From SIG622 sp045600125 (lineage in GTDB: Bacteria; Bacillota; Clostridia; Oscillospirales; CAG-382), in NCBI GenBank assembly GCA_045600125.1, contig JAZRXH010000142.1:52036-116035 (forward strand): DNA of 64,000 bases, given 5' to 3'. Shown here in pieces: positions 18,097 through 27,900 of the stretch; position 1 is the first letter of the stretch, and every line of letters begins with the position of its first letter. The position numbers were made by a program, and so were the translations under genes. The notes beneath the pieces are model-generated. The model made no database searches. It had not been told where the DNA came from and was given only the letters and a program-made list of their open reading frames with translations.

Positions 18097-19440
18097 ATGG
18101 ATGCACAGACAAGTTACGCCGTGTGGCTCTGCAATGCCCTTTCGTACGGCGGTGCCTACACGAAAGCCCTTTACGAAAAATTCGGTTCCTTTGAAGATAT
18201 TTACAAGGCGGACGAGAAAGCGTATATCGAAGCCGGAATAAGCGAGAAAAGCCCGGTGCTCAAAAGACTGTGCGACAAGGAGCTTTTCGAGACCTCCCGC
18301 GCATTGAGCTTTTGTCAGCATAACCGTTTCGGTATTCTGAAATACGACGATGACAATTATCCCCGTCGGCTGAAGGCGATCAAGGATCCGCCGCCGGTGC
18401 TTTTCTGGCGCGGCAGACTGATTGACTTTGATGACAACGTATGCATCGCCGCCGTGGGCACGAGAAGCTATACCGATATCGGCTGGAATTCGGTGTACCG
18501 CATCTGCCACGGTGCCGCAAAGGGCGGAGCGGTCATTGTCAGCGGACTTGCCAGCGGCATCGACACCGCCGCCACGAGAGCAGCACTCGACGCTTCCGGC
18601 TATGCCGTGGGCATTCTCGGTACCGGCATCGAAACGGTGTATCCGTCCGAGAATATGAAGCTCTTTGAAGAGATGTATTCCTGCGGAGTCGTCCTCTCCG
18701 AGCTGATGCCCTTTACCTCGACCTCCGGCAAATACTTCCCCGTGCGGAACCGCCTCATCAGCGGTCTTTGTCAGGGCGTTCTCATGGGTGAGGGCAACCT
18801 CAGGAGCGGCGCCATGATCACGGCTCGCCATGCGGCGGAGCAGGGAAGAAAGATCTATGCCATTCCCGGCGACATCGCCAGCGAGGAAAGCTCGGGCGTC
18901 AATCAGCTCATCCGGGAAGGCGCAAAGCCGGTCTTCGACGCCGAGGATATCCTGAAGGAATATACCTATCTGTACCCGCACAGAATAAACACCGACAGCG
19001 AGGGCTCCGAGGTCAGCGTCCCGGAGGAGCGTTCGAGGAAAAAGGTGCGTTTCGGCGGATACGTATCAAACGAAGACAAACCCGAAAAGAACGAAAAGAA
19101 CGAAAAGAACGAAAAGAACGAAAGGAAAACTCCTTCCGCCCCGAAAGAAAAGACCGTAAAGGTCACGGCGGAAAAGACCCAAGCATCCGCAAAAAGGGAT
19201 GCACCGACCGTATCGGAGGGGAACAACACTTCTCCGGAAGCCGATGCCGAAAAGGCAAAATTCCTCGCATCGCTTTCGGAAGAGGAAAAAAAGGTCTATG
19301 CGCTTCTTTCGGATGAGGCGCAGACTCCCGACACCCTCTGCACCGCCGGTCTCAGTGCCGGCAGCGTTATGGCGGCTCTCACCATCCTCGAGATCTACGG
19401 CCTTGCCGAGAAGACCGAGGGCGGCTTTATCAAAGCATGA
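18097..19440 (+). CDS. dprA: DNA-processing protein DprA (Smf)
   Basis: DprA loads RecA onto incoming single-stranded DNA in transformation. The 447 residues start at the ATG at 18097 (an in-frame GTG lies 9 nt earlier, too close to the AAAGG site). The Rossmann-like core has AAVGTRSYTDIG, VSGLASGIDTAATRAAL, GTGIETVYP, FPVRNRLISGL, GALITARHA-like AMITARHAAEQGR and IPGD. A charged linker (about 320-395) includes four Asn-Glu-Lys repeats encoded by a 9-bp tandem repeat, and a winged-helix DprA C-terminal domain ends the protein (VYALLSDEAQTPDTLC). The dprA-topA order is widespread in Bacillota. No other competence gene is in the window. Confidence 0.92.
   Translation: MDAQTSYAVWLCNALSYGGAYTKALYEKFGSFEDIYKADEKAYIEAGISEKSPVLKRLCDKELFETSRALSFCQHNRFGILKYDDDNYPRRLKAIKDPPPVLFWRGRLIDFDDNVCIAAVGTRSYTDIGWNSVYRICHGAAKGGAVIVSGLASGIDTAATRAALDASGYAVGILGTGIETVYPSENMKLFEEMYSCGVVLSELMPFTSTSGKYFPVRNRLISGLCQGVLMGEGNLRSGAMITARHAAEQGRKIYAIPGDIASEESSGVNQLIREGAKPVFDAEDILKEYTYLYPHRINTDSEGSEVSVPEERSRKKVRFGGYVSNEDKPEKNEKNEKNEKNERKTPSAPKEKTVKVTAEKTQASAKRDAPTVSEGNNTSPEADAEKAKFLASLSEEEKKVYALLSDEAQTPDTLCTAGLSAGSVMAALTILEIYGLAEKTEGGFIKA
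19084..19119 (+). repeat. Four tandem copies of a 9-bp repeat inside dprA
   Basis: GAAAAGAAC occurs four times in frame, encoding Glu-Lys-Asn units, followed by a degenerate fifth copy. It lies in the linker before the C-terminal winged helix, where length change would be tolerated. Confidence 0.9.
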
Positions 19441-19469
19441 CCGCAAACGGGAAAACAAGCGACAGTAAA

Positions 19470-19496
19470 GATATAACCGATATAACCGATATAACC
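19470..19496 (+). repeat. Three tandem copies of a 9-bp repeat between dprA and topA
   Basis: GATATAACC occurs three times directly upstream of the AAAGGA ribosome site of topA (19498 on). It is non-coding and AT-rich; it may only be slippage. Confidence 0.9.
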
Positions 19497-19515
19497 GAAA
19501 GGAAAAGAAGAAACT

Positions 19516-21759
19516 ATGTCACATCTTGTCATCGTGGAGTCTCCCACCAAGGCGGGGACGATAAAAAGCTATCTCGGCAAGGGCTATAAGGTCATTGCCT
19601 CCAAGGGACATATACGGGATCTCCCGAAAAGCACCCTCGGCGTGGACATCGAAAACGGGTTTGCTCCGAAGTATATCAATATCCGGGGCAAGGGCGAGCT
19701 GATAGGCGAACTGAAAAAGGAAGCAAAGGCTTCGGACGTCGTCTATCTTGCGACCGACCTTGACCGTGAGGGAGAGGCGATCTCGTGGCACCTTATGAAC
19801 GTGCTGGAGCTCCCTGCGGATAAGGTCAAGAGAGTGACCTTCAACGAGATCACAAAGACAGCCATCAAGGAAGCCATCAGGAACCCGAGAGGTATCAATA
19901 TGGACCTTGTGGACTCCCAGCAGGCACGAAGGATCCTCGACCGTATCGTGGGCTATAAGCTGAGCCCCATCCTCTGGAAGAAGATCAAGAGCGGACTTTC
20001 CGCCGGCCGTGTCCAGTCTGTCGCCACGAGGATCATCGTGGAGAGAGAGGACGAGATCCGTGCCTTCAAGCCGGTGGAATACTGGACGCTGGATGCGGAG
20101 CTTGAGACGGCAGGAAAGAAGTCCTTCAAGGCTTCCTTCTACGGAAACGCCGGCGGCAGGATCGAGCTTTCCGACGAAAAGACGGCTATGGAAGTGAACG
20201 AAGCGGTGAAGAACGCACCCTTCAAAGTATCCTCCGTCAAGAAGTCGAAGCGTACCAAGAATCCCGCACCGCCCTTCACTACCTCCACCTTACAGCAGGA
20301 GGCGAACCGCCGTCTGAACTTCCATTCCGAGAAGACCATGCGGACGGCGCAGGAGCTTTACGAAGGTATTTCGCTGGGTGCCAACGGCACGCAGGGTCTT
20401 ATCACCTATATGCGTACCGACTCCCTGCGTATCGCCGAAAGCGCACAGGACGCCGCAAAGACCTATATCGAAGAGAAATACGGCAGCGAATATTATCCCG
20501 CAAAGCCCAGAGTATATAAGACCCGTAAGGATGCACAGGACGCACACGAAGCCATCCGTCCCTCGGATATGCGCTTTGAGCCGGATGCCATAAGGAGCTT
20601 CCTTTCCGCTGACCAGTACAAGCTCTATAAGCTCATCTGGGACCGTTTCGTTTCGAGCCAGATGGAATCGGCGATCCTTGACACCATCAATGCGGAGATC
20701 GAAAGCGCCGGCTATATTTTCCACGCCTCCGGTTATACCGTCCGTTTCCCCGGCTTTATGGTGCTTTATGAGGAAAAGACCGACGACGAAAACGACGAGG
20801 AGCTGAAAAACGGACTTCCTCCCATCAAGGAAAACGATGCGCTGACCCTTCTGAAAACGGATCCCGCTCAGCATTTCACACAGCCTCCGGCAAGATATAC
20901 CGAAGCCTCTCTCATCAAGGTCCTCGAGGAAAAGGGCATCGGCAGACCTTCCACCTATACGCCTACCATCACCACCATCATCGCAAGAGGCTACGTGGAA
21001 CGGGACGGCAAGGCGTTCGTGCCCTCCAAGCTCGGAGAAGTTACCACAAAACTCATGAAGGACAACTTCGAGGAGATCGTGGACTATAACTTCACCGCCA
21101 AAATGGAGGATGCCCTCGATGACGTGGAAAACGGCACGGTGGAAATGCACAAGGTGCTCGACGAATTCTACCGTGGCTTCTCGGTGTCTCTCGGCAAAGC
21201 CGAGGCGGACATCGACAGAGAGAATTACCGGCTTCCCACCGAGGAGACCGATATCATCTGCGAAAAGTGCGGCGCCAAAATGGTGGTCAAGAACGGACGC
21301 TTCGGAAAGTTCGCCGCCTGCCCCAACTACCCGCAGTGCCGCAACACAAAGCCGCTTGACAAGGACGGCAAGCTCGCTGTCCGTGAGGAAAAGGAGCCGG
21401 AAGAGGTAAAATACGCTCCGGATGACATGAAGTGTGAGCTCTGCGGCGCCAGAATGGTCATCAAGCACGGACGCTTCGGCAACTTCTATGCCTGTGAAAA
21501 ATATCCCGAATGTAAAAATACAAAGCAGATTGCCAAGGACACCAACGTCAAGTGCCCGCTCTGCGGCTCGAAGATCGTCGTAAAGCACGGACGGAAGAAA
21601 ACGGTGTTCTACAGCTGTGACGCTTACCCGAAGTGCACCTTCTCCACGTGGGATATTCCCCTCGAGGAGAAATGCCCCCGGTGCGGCGGACTGCTCCTTC
21701 GCAAAAAGGGCAAGGAAAACGTATACTGCTACAACGAAAAGTGCGGATACAAAAAGTGA
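19516..21759 (+). CDS. topA: DNA topoisomerase I
   Basis: This type IA enzyme relaxes negative supercoils. The 747 residues have the TOPRIM domain (LVIVESPTKAGTIKSYLG, then SKGHIRDLP and ATDLDREGEAISWHL with the DxD acid pair), the active-site tyrosine in GLITYMRTDSLR (Tyr about 298), and GIGRPSTYTPTITTII. Four C-terminal zinc ribbons follow (about 582-747): CEKCG...CPNYPQC, CELCG...CEKYPEC, CPLCG...CDAYPKC and CPRCG...CYNEKC. Four fingers place it with the clostridial form. GAAAGGAAAAG lies upstream of the ATG. Confidence 0.96.
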   Translation: MSHLVIVESPTKAGTIKSYLGKGYKVIASKGHIRDLPKSTLGVDIENGFAPKYINIRGKGELIGELKKEAKASDVVYLATDLDREGEAISWHLMNVLELPADKVKRVTFNEITKTAIKEAIRNPRGINMDLVDSQQARRILDRIVGYKLSPILWKKIKSGLSAGRVQSVATRIIVEREDEIRAFKPVEYWTLDAELETAGKKSFKASFYGNAGGRIELSDEKTAMEVNEAVKNAPFKVSSVKKSKRTKNPAPPFTTSTLQQEANRRLNFHSEKTMRTAQELYEGISLGANGTQGLITYMRTDSLRIAESAQDAAKTYIEEKYGSEYYPAKPRVYKTRKDAQDAHEAIRPSDMRFEPDAIRSFLSADQYKLYKLIWDRFVSSQMESAILDTINAEIESAGYIFHASGYTVRFPGFMVLYEEKTDDENDEELKNGLPPIKENDALTLLKTDPAQHFTQPPARYTEASLIKVLEEKGIGRPSTYTPTITTIIARGYVERDGKAFVPSKLGEVTTKLMKDNFEEIVDYNFTAKMEDALDDVENGTVEMHKVLDEFYRGFSVSLGKAEADIDRENYRLPTEETDIICEKCGAKMVVKNGRFGKFAACPNYPQCRNTKPLDKDGKLAVREEKEPEEVKYAPDDMKCELCGARMVIKHGRFGNFYACEKYPECKNTKQIAKDTNVKCPLCGSKIVVKHGRKKTVFYSCDAYPKCTFSTWDIPLEEKCPRCGGLLLRKKGKENVYCYNEKCGYKK

Positions 21760-21861
21760 TCGCATAAAGACCGCGGACAATCCCGTATAATGCCTCTGTT
21801 TTGCATACAGCGGGAGCTTTTGTGAAACATTGCCACCATTTTTCGAAAGGAACAGCAGGAC

Positions 21862-22947
21862 ATGAAGGTTATAGTAGACTGCATGAGCGGCGACAATGCG
21901 CCGTATGAAATCATAAAGGGAGCCGTGGAGGGCGCCATCGACAGCAACGTGGACGTCATCCTCGTCGGCAACGAGATCGTGATCAAGGACGCTCTGCGGG
22001 ATCTTCCCACCGAGAAGGCGAGCATCGAGATCTATCACACCGACGCTGAGCCTCTCACCATGGAGGACGACCCGTCCAGCGTCATGAAAGCAAAGAAGGA
22101 TTCCTCCATGGCGGTATCTCTCCGGCTTCTTTCCGAGGGTGTGGGACACGCTCTGGTGTGTGCCGGCAATACCGGGGCGCTCTTTACCGGCGCCAATCTG
22201 ATCGTGAAGCGTATCAAGGGCATACGGCGTGCGGCGCTGGGCGCCATTCTGCCGCCCCTTGCGGGGAATCCCATCATGATCGCCGATGCCGGAGCCAACG
22301 TGGAGGTCACTCCCGAGAATCTCTGCGAGTTTGCCGTTATGGCGGATATGTTCATGGAAAAGGTCATGCACGTGGAGAACCCGAGGATCGGTCTTATCAA
22401 CAACGGAGCGGAGGAGCACAAGGGCACCGAGGTCTATCGGACAGCACACGCACTCCTTAAGGAATACGATCTGAACTTCATCGGCAACGTGGAGGGAAGG
22501 GATTTCCCGGAGGGCGTCTGCGACGTGCTGGTCTGCGACGGCTTTACCGGAAACGTGGTCCTCAAGCTCACCGAGGGCTTCGGGCTGTTCATGGGAAAAC
22601 AGCTGAAAAACATATTCTACGATAACATCGGTACCAAGGCGATCTCGGTGCTCCTTCTCAATCAGATCAAGCGTCTGAAGAAGAACATGGACTACACAGA
22701 CTTTGGCGGAGCGCCGTTCCTCGGCATTTCAAGACCCGTCATCAAAGCCCACGGCAGCTCCAACGCCAAGAGCATCCGCTGCTGTATCCGGCAGGCGAAG
22801 GAGTACGCTCTTTCGGGGATTATCCAGGAATACGCCCGGATGACCCAGGATCCCGATGCGTATAAGAAGAAAGCAAGCGACGTGCCGGAAGAGGGACAGG
22901 AGAATGTCCCCGGCGGCATAGGCACAGAAGATAAAACGAACGACTGA
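21862..22947 (+). CDS. plsX: Phosphate acyltransferase PlsX
   Basis: PlsX makes acyl-phosphate from acyl-ACP for phospholipid synthesis by PlsY. The 361 residues begin VIVDCMSGDNAPYEIIKGAV, the family's usual N-terminus (commonly MDAMGGD; here Cys-Met-Ser-Gly-Asp), and contain DDPSSVMKAKKDSSM, GALFTGANLIVKRIKG, VCDGFTGNVVLKLTEG and DFGGAPFLGISRPVIKAHGS. The C-terminal 30 residues are a charged extension. In many Bacillota plsX is followed by acpP and then rnc; here only 60 bp separate plsX from rnc and acpP is absent. Confidence 0.95.
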   Translation: MKVIVDCMSGDNAPYEIIKGAVEGAIDSNVDVILVGNEIVIKDALRDLPTEKASIEIYHTDAEPLTMEDDPSSVMKAKKDSSMAVSLRLLSEGVGHALVCAGNTGALFTGANLIVKRIKGIRRAALGAILPPLAGNPIMIADAGANVEVTPENLCEFAVMADMFMEKVMHVENPRIGLINNGAEEHKGTEVYRTAHALLKEYDLNFIGNVEGRDFPEGVCDVLVCDGFTGNVVLKLTEGFGLFMGKQLKNIFYDNIGTKAISVLLLNQIKRLKKNMDYTDFGGAPFLGISRPVIKAHGSSNAKSIRCCIRQAKEYALSGIIQEYARMTQDPDAYKKKASDVPEEGQENVPGGIGTEDKTND

Positions 22948-23007
22948 TATTTGCTTCGCTATTTCGGAACAGATCCGACAGAGCGGCGAAAGGAAGTATA
23001 ACAAAGA

Positions 23008-23730
23008 ATGAACTCTTACCCCCTTGATATTTCGGTTCTCGAGGAAAGAATAGGGTATACCTTCAAGGATAGGAATCTTGTCACGACGGCTCTTTCCCAT
23101 TCCTCCTATTCCAACGAGATGAGGACCAAGAAGGTGTACCTCGAGTGCAACGAGCGAATGGAATTTCTCGGCGACTCGGTGCTTTCGGTCATAACGTCGG
23201 TTTACATATTTGAAAAATTCAAGGCTCTGCCGGAGGGCGATCTCACGAAGATCCGTGCCAATTCCGTCTGCGAGGGCGCTCTGTACGAGTACGCCAAAAA
23301 GTTTGACCTCGGCTCCTTCCTCTTCCTCGGACACGGGGAGGAAAGAAACGGAGGACGGGATCACAAGGCAATCCTCGCCGATGCCTTTGAGGCGCTGCTT
23401 GCCGCCATATATCTTGACGGCGGCTATAAGTGCGCCGTGACCTTCCTTATGCCTTACATCACCGAAAAGGTGGATCATCTGATGGCGGAAGGAAGGCAGG
23501 AGGACTACAAGAGCCTCCTCCAGCAGTTCGTGCAGAAAAGCCGGGGCGATATCCTCGAATACGTCCAGACCGGCGAAGAAGGCCCCGCCCACGATAAGTT
23601 CTTCTATTTCGAGGTGCGTCTCAACAATACCTCCATCGGCAAGGGCAAGGGAAGCACCAAGCGGGAAGCGGAGCAGGAAGCCGCCAAGGAAGCGCTGATC
23701 CTTTTCGGAGAGCTTCCCGAAAACGCATAA
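23008..23730 (+). CDS. rnc: Ribonuclease III
   Basis: It cuts double-stranded RNA in rRNA and mRNA processing. In 240 residues it has the RNase III signature ECNERMEFLGDSVLSVITS (about 47-65), the second acidic site HKAILADAFEALLAAIYLDG, and a C-terminal dsRNA-binding domain (about 168-236, with KGKGSTKREAEQEAAKEALI). An AAAGGAAG site lies upstream. It is followed after 9 bp by the radical SAM gene and then smc, a conserved clostridial order. Confidence 0.95.
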   Translation: MNSYPLDISVLEERIGYTFKDRNLVTTALSHSSYSNEMRTKKVYLECNERMEFLGDSVLSVITSVYIFEKFKALPEGDLTKIRANSVCEGALYEYAKKFDLGSFLFLGHGEERNGGRDHKAILADAFEALLAAIYLDGGYKCAVTFLMPYITEKVDHLMAEGRQEDYKSLLQQFVQKSRGDILEYVQTGEEGPAHDKFFYFEVRLNNTSIGKGKGSTKREAEQEAAKEALILFGELPENA

Positions 23731-23739
23731 CCCATCGGT

Positions 23740-24852
23740 ATGATGAAAAAAAGACACGTCAACATTCCGATCTTCATTCCCCACGAGGGCTGTCCCAACG
23801 CCTGCGTCTTCTGCAATCAGCGGACCATCACGGGAGAGGGCGGCAGCGCCGACCGGGATATCCGCCCGGAAATCGACGAATGCCTTTCGAGCATCGACAA
23901 GGATACGTGTGAATGTGAGATTGCCTTTTTCGGCGGGAGCTTTACCGGCATCGACCGGGGCGCCATGATCCGGCTCCTTTCGGCGGCAAAGGAATACATC
24001 GACAGAGGACTTGTGTCCTCGGTGCGCCTTTCCACCCGCCCCGACTATATTGATGAGGAGATCCTCGGTATTCTCGAAGAGTACGGTGTAAAGCATATCG
24101 AGCTCGGCATCCAGAGTATGGACGACGGCGTTCTTGCTTCTTCAAGACGGGGACACGACGCCGAATGCACCCGCCGTGCCTGCCGCAGGATTACCGAACG
24201 GGGTTTTTCCCTTACCGGGCAGATGATGATCGGACTTCCGGGCTCTTCCCAAGTGACCGAGATCGAAACGGCAAAGGAAATATGCGCCCTCGGCGCCGAA
24301 AGCGCAAGGATCTATCCCACCGTGGTGTTCTGCGATACCGAGCTTTGCGCCATGGCAAAGAGGGGAGAGTACGTCCCCATTACGAACGAGGAAGCGACAG
24401 AAAGAAGCGCCGCCGTCTACAAAATCTTTGCAGAGCACGGCGTGACTCTTCTCCGCATCGGTCTTGTGGCAAACGAAGGGCTGCGGAGCGAAAACGTCTT
24501 TGCCGGCGCCTCCCACAGCGCCATCGGCGAAATGGCGGTCGGTCTCTTTTATTATGACCTTCTCTGCGAAAAATGCCGAAAAGCGATAGAAAACGGCGAA
24601 ATACGTCCGGGGGTGACTTACCGACTCACTATTTTCTGCGCTCCCGGCGAGGTCTCGAAGGTCTCGGGTCAGAAGCGGGTCAATAAAGAAAAAATCACGG
24701 CATTCCTTTCGGGTCTCGGCTTAAACGTCCGCTATATTAAAGTAAAGGAAAAAGAAAGCGTTTTGAAAAACGGTCTTGCGCTTTTCTTTGAAAGGATGCC
24801 CGTCTATGCCGAAGAACGGGAAATCACGGCAAATCACGAAAACAGAAAATAA
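23740..24852 (+). CDS. Elp3-like radical SAM protein
   Basis: The 370-residue protein has the radical SAM cluster motif GCPNACVFCNQR (CxxxCxxC, about 18-29) and the downstream elements FFGGSFTGI, STRPDYIDEEIL, VKHIELGIQSMDDGVL and GQMMIGLPG, as in the Elp3/YhcC group. It lacks the C-terminal acetyltransferase domain of true Elp3, so a tRNA wobble-uridine role is only possible, not shown. Genes of this type lie between rnc and smc in many clostridia. Its ATG has no clear ribosome site and sits 9 nt after the rnc stop, so translational coupling is likely. Confidence 0.85.
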   Translation: MMKKRHVNIPIFIPHEGCPNACVFCNQRTITGEGGSADRDIRPEIDECLSSIDKDTCECEIAFFGGSFTGIDRGAMIRLLSAAKEYIDRGLVSSVRLSTRPDYIDEEILGILEEYGVKHIELGIQSMDDGVLASSRRGHDAECTRRACRRITERGFSLTGQMMIGLPGSSQVTEIETAKEICALGAESARIYPTVVFCDTELCAMAKRGEYVPITNEEATERSAAVYKIFAEHGVTLLRIGLVANEGLRSENVFAGASHSAIGEMAVGLFYYDLLCEKCRKAIENGEIRPGVTYRLTIFCAPGEVSKVSGQKRVNKEKITAFLSGLGLNVRYIKVKEKESVLKNGLALFFERMPVYAEEREITANHENRK

Positions 24853-24919
24853 GTAAGTTCATATAGAGTACAGACAGTAAACAAGAACAGAAAAATAATG
24901 GAAAGCGAGGTGCTGGCGA

Positions 24920-27900
24920 TTGTATCTGAAGGCTCTGGAAATGCGCGGCTTCAAGTCCTTCCCGGATAAGACGCGAATGGAATTCAAGCAGGGCATAACG
25001 GCAGTCGTAGGACCTAACGGAAGCGGAAAATCCAACATTTCCGACGCCGTGCGATGGGTTTTGGGTGAAATGTCCCCCAAGTCCCTCCGAGGCTCGAAGA
25101 TGGAGGACGTTATTTTCAGCGGTACGGCGAAGAGAAGCCCCACGGGCTACTGTGAGGTCTCCCTTATCATGGACAACCACAGCCGTGACCTTGCGGTGGA
25201 TACCGATGAGGTCCGGATCACGAGAAAATACTTCCGTTCGGGCGACAGTGAATATAAGATCAACGAAAAGACTTCAAGACTGAAGGATATATACGAGCTG
25301 TTCCTCAATACCGGTATCGGCAGAGAGGGCTATTCGGTCGTCGGTCAGGGCAAGATCGCCGAGGTCATTTCACAAAAGAGCGACGAGCGAAGGCATATCT
25401 TCGAGGAAGCGGCGGGTATATCCAAATTCCGTTACCGCAAGAACGACGCCTCGAAGAAGCTGGCGGAGACCGACGCCAATCTCGTGCGTGTCACCGACAT
25501 TGCCACCGAGATCGGTTCGAGGATCGGAAGCCTTGAAAAGGAAGCCGAGAACGCCAAAAAGTACATCGTCCTCGCCGAGCGTAAAAAAGAGCTCGAGGTC
25601 GCTATCTGGTTCGATAAGATCACCGATGCGGCACTGGAGATCGAAAGGTACGAGACCCGTACCGAGGACGCAAGAAAGAATTACAACGAGAAAGAGCGGG
25701 AGCTGGAGGTCTCGGCGCAGAGAACCGAAGAGATCAGTATCAAGAAGCAGAATGCGGCGATTCTTGCCGATGAGCTTCGTGCATCTCTCGACAGCGCCAA
25801 GGAGGATAAGGCAACCCTTGAATCCTCCCGTTCTCTTTCCGAGAACAACATCGCCCACTACGAGGAAACGAGAAAGAGCCTTGCGGAAAAGATAGCCGCT
25901 TTCGAGAACGAGAGCATCCCGCGTCTTTCGGCTGAAAAAGGAAAAGAAGAAAACCTTACGGCAGAAGCCGAGAAGGCTCTTACCAACGCAAAGAAAGCAG
26001 AGGAAGAGGCAAGAAGTGCCGAAGAGGAAAAAAGAGCGGACGTTGAAAAATGTCAGGAAGCTTTGAATTCGGCAAGAGAAGCGGCAAGACACGCCGCCGA
26101 AGAGCTGACCGGTGCAAGAATTGCGGAAGCCTCCGCCAGAAGCGCTGCCGAATCCGAATCGGCACAGCGCTCGTTCATCGACGGTGAGATCGAAAAGGCA
26201 AACGAAGAAAAGAAAACGGCAAAGAAGCTCTTTGAGATCGCCGAGGAAAGAAAGGCGAAGATCCGGAAAGAGTACGAGTCGCTGAAAAACGACCTGCTTT
26301 CCGAAAGAGACGAGCTGGCAAGCCACACCGATATCCACGACGCCAAGATACGGGAGCGAAGCGAGCAGAACGCCCTCCTTGCCGCCGACATCCAGCGCAA
26401 GGAAAACTTAGAGCGGATGGACAGACTTCTTGAGGGCTACCCCGGAAGCGTCCGCACGGTAGTCAACGAAAGCTCCCTTTCCGGCATCTGCGGTCCCGTG
26501 TCAAGACTCATCACCGCACGGGAGGAGTACGTGACTGCCATCGAGACCGCTCTCGGCGCCGCTGTGACCAATATCGTCGTGGAGGATGAAACGTCCGCCA
26601 AGGCGGCAATCCGTTTCTTGAAGGAACGCAATGCGGGACGCGCCACCTTCCTGCCGCTGACCTCCATCAAAGGGAACGTGCTTTCACAGCCGGGTCTTTC
26701 AAGAGAAAAGGGCTATGTGGGCATCGGCTGCGAGCTGGTGTCCTACGACAGAAAATACACCACCGTGGCAGAATACCTCCTCGGCAGGACCGTGGTGACC
26801 GACGACATTGAAAACGCCTCGGTCATTGCGAGAAAATACGGCTATAAGTTCCGTATCGTCACCCTCGACGGACAGCTGATCAATGCGGGAGGCTCCTATA
26901 CCGGCGGTTCCGCCGCAGCAAGAGCCGGCGTGATGTCGAGAAGCTCGGATATCGAGAAGCTCGAGGAGAGGATCCGAAAGACCGAAAAAGCGGTCGCAAA
27001 GCTCACAGCCGAAATAAACGAAGAGCTGGAAGCCATCGCCGAGTCCAAGAGCTTTATCGAAGGCATCGAAAACGACCTGTCCAACGTGGAAAGCGAGCTT
27101 TACCGCAACGACGGCGATATCAAACTGTACGAAGAAAAGGTAAAGGCGTGCGAGGAGCGCATCGAAAAAACCAAAGCACAGCTTTCCGACTTTGAAAACG
27201 GAGCGGTGGACGAAAGAATCAAAGCCGCCGAAGAAAAGCGCATCGACGCCGAGGCGAAAAAGAGCGCCGCTGACGCCGCCGAGAGTGCGAAAAACGCAGA
27301 GTATGAAAATGCGCAGGACGCTCTCGAGGAAGCCTCGAAGAAGCATTCCGAGGCGAGAATGGGCACCCTTGCCAAAGAAAAGGATCTGTCCTCGGCAAAA
27401 GAGCGGCTGAAGAATGCCGCCGAACGCCTTGAAGCCGAAAAGAACAGCGCCGAAGAGCTGCGGCGTGAGGATAAGGAGCTTGCCGGGAAACTGGAAAACG
27501 TCCGGATGCTGATCTCTGGCGGTGCGGAAAAACTGAAGGAAATCACTGCAAAAATCGAAGAACTGACCGGCGAGCTTCTTGCCAGGCAGACCGAGCTTTC
27601 GGATTTCGAGCGCCTTCTCACCGAGCTCCGCAGCAGCGAACGGGAGCTTATGAACGACAAGGAAGTGTTCTTCAAGGAGCTGACCCGCTGCGAGACCATC
27701 CTCGAAAACAATCACAACACCTACGATACCCTTACGGCGAAGCTGTTTGAGGAGTACGAGCTGACCTATACCGAGGCAAAGGAAATGAATCTTCCGAAGC
27801 CTACGAGCGAGTTCAATACCGAGCTTGCGTCGGTCAAGGGTAAGATCCGTGCCCTCGGAAGCGTCAACGTCAACGCCGTAGAGGAATACAAGGAAACGAA

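Noticed and set aside
20290..22449. 719-codon minus-strand frame across topA and plsX
   Set aside because: Shadow of two well-identified genes and their spacer; no recognisable protein content.
22948..23007. Acyl carrier protein gene between plsX and rnc
   Set aside because: Only 60 bp are available, with no DSL motif in any frame.
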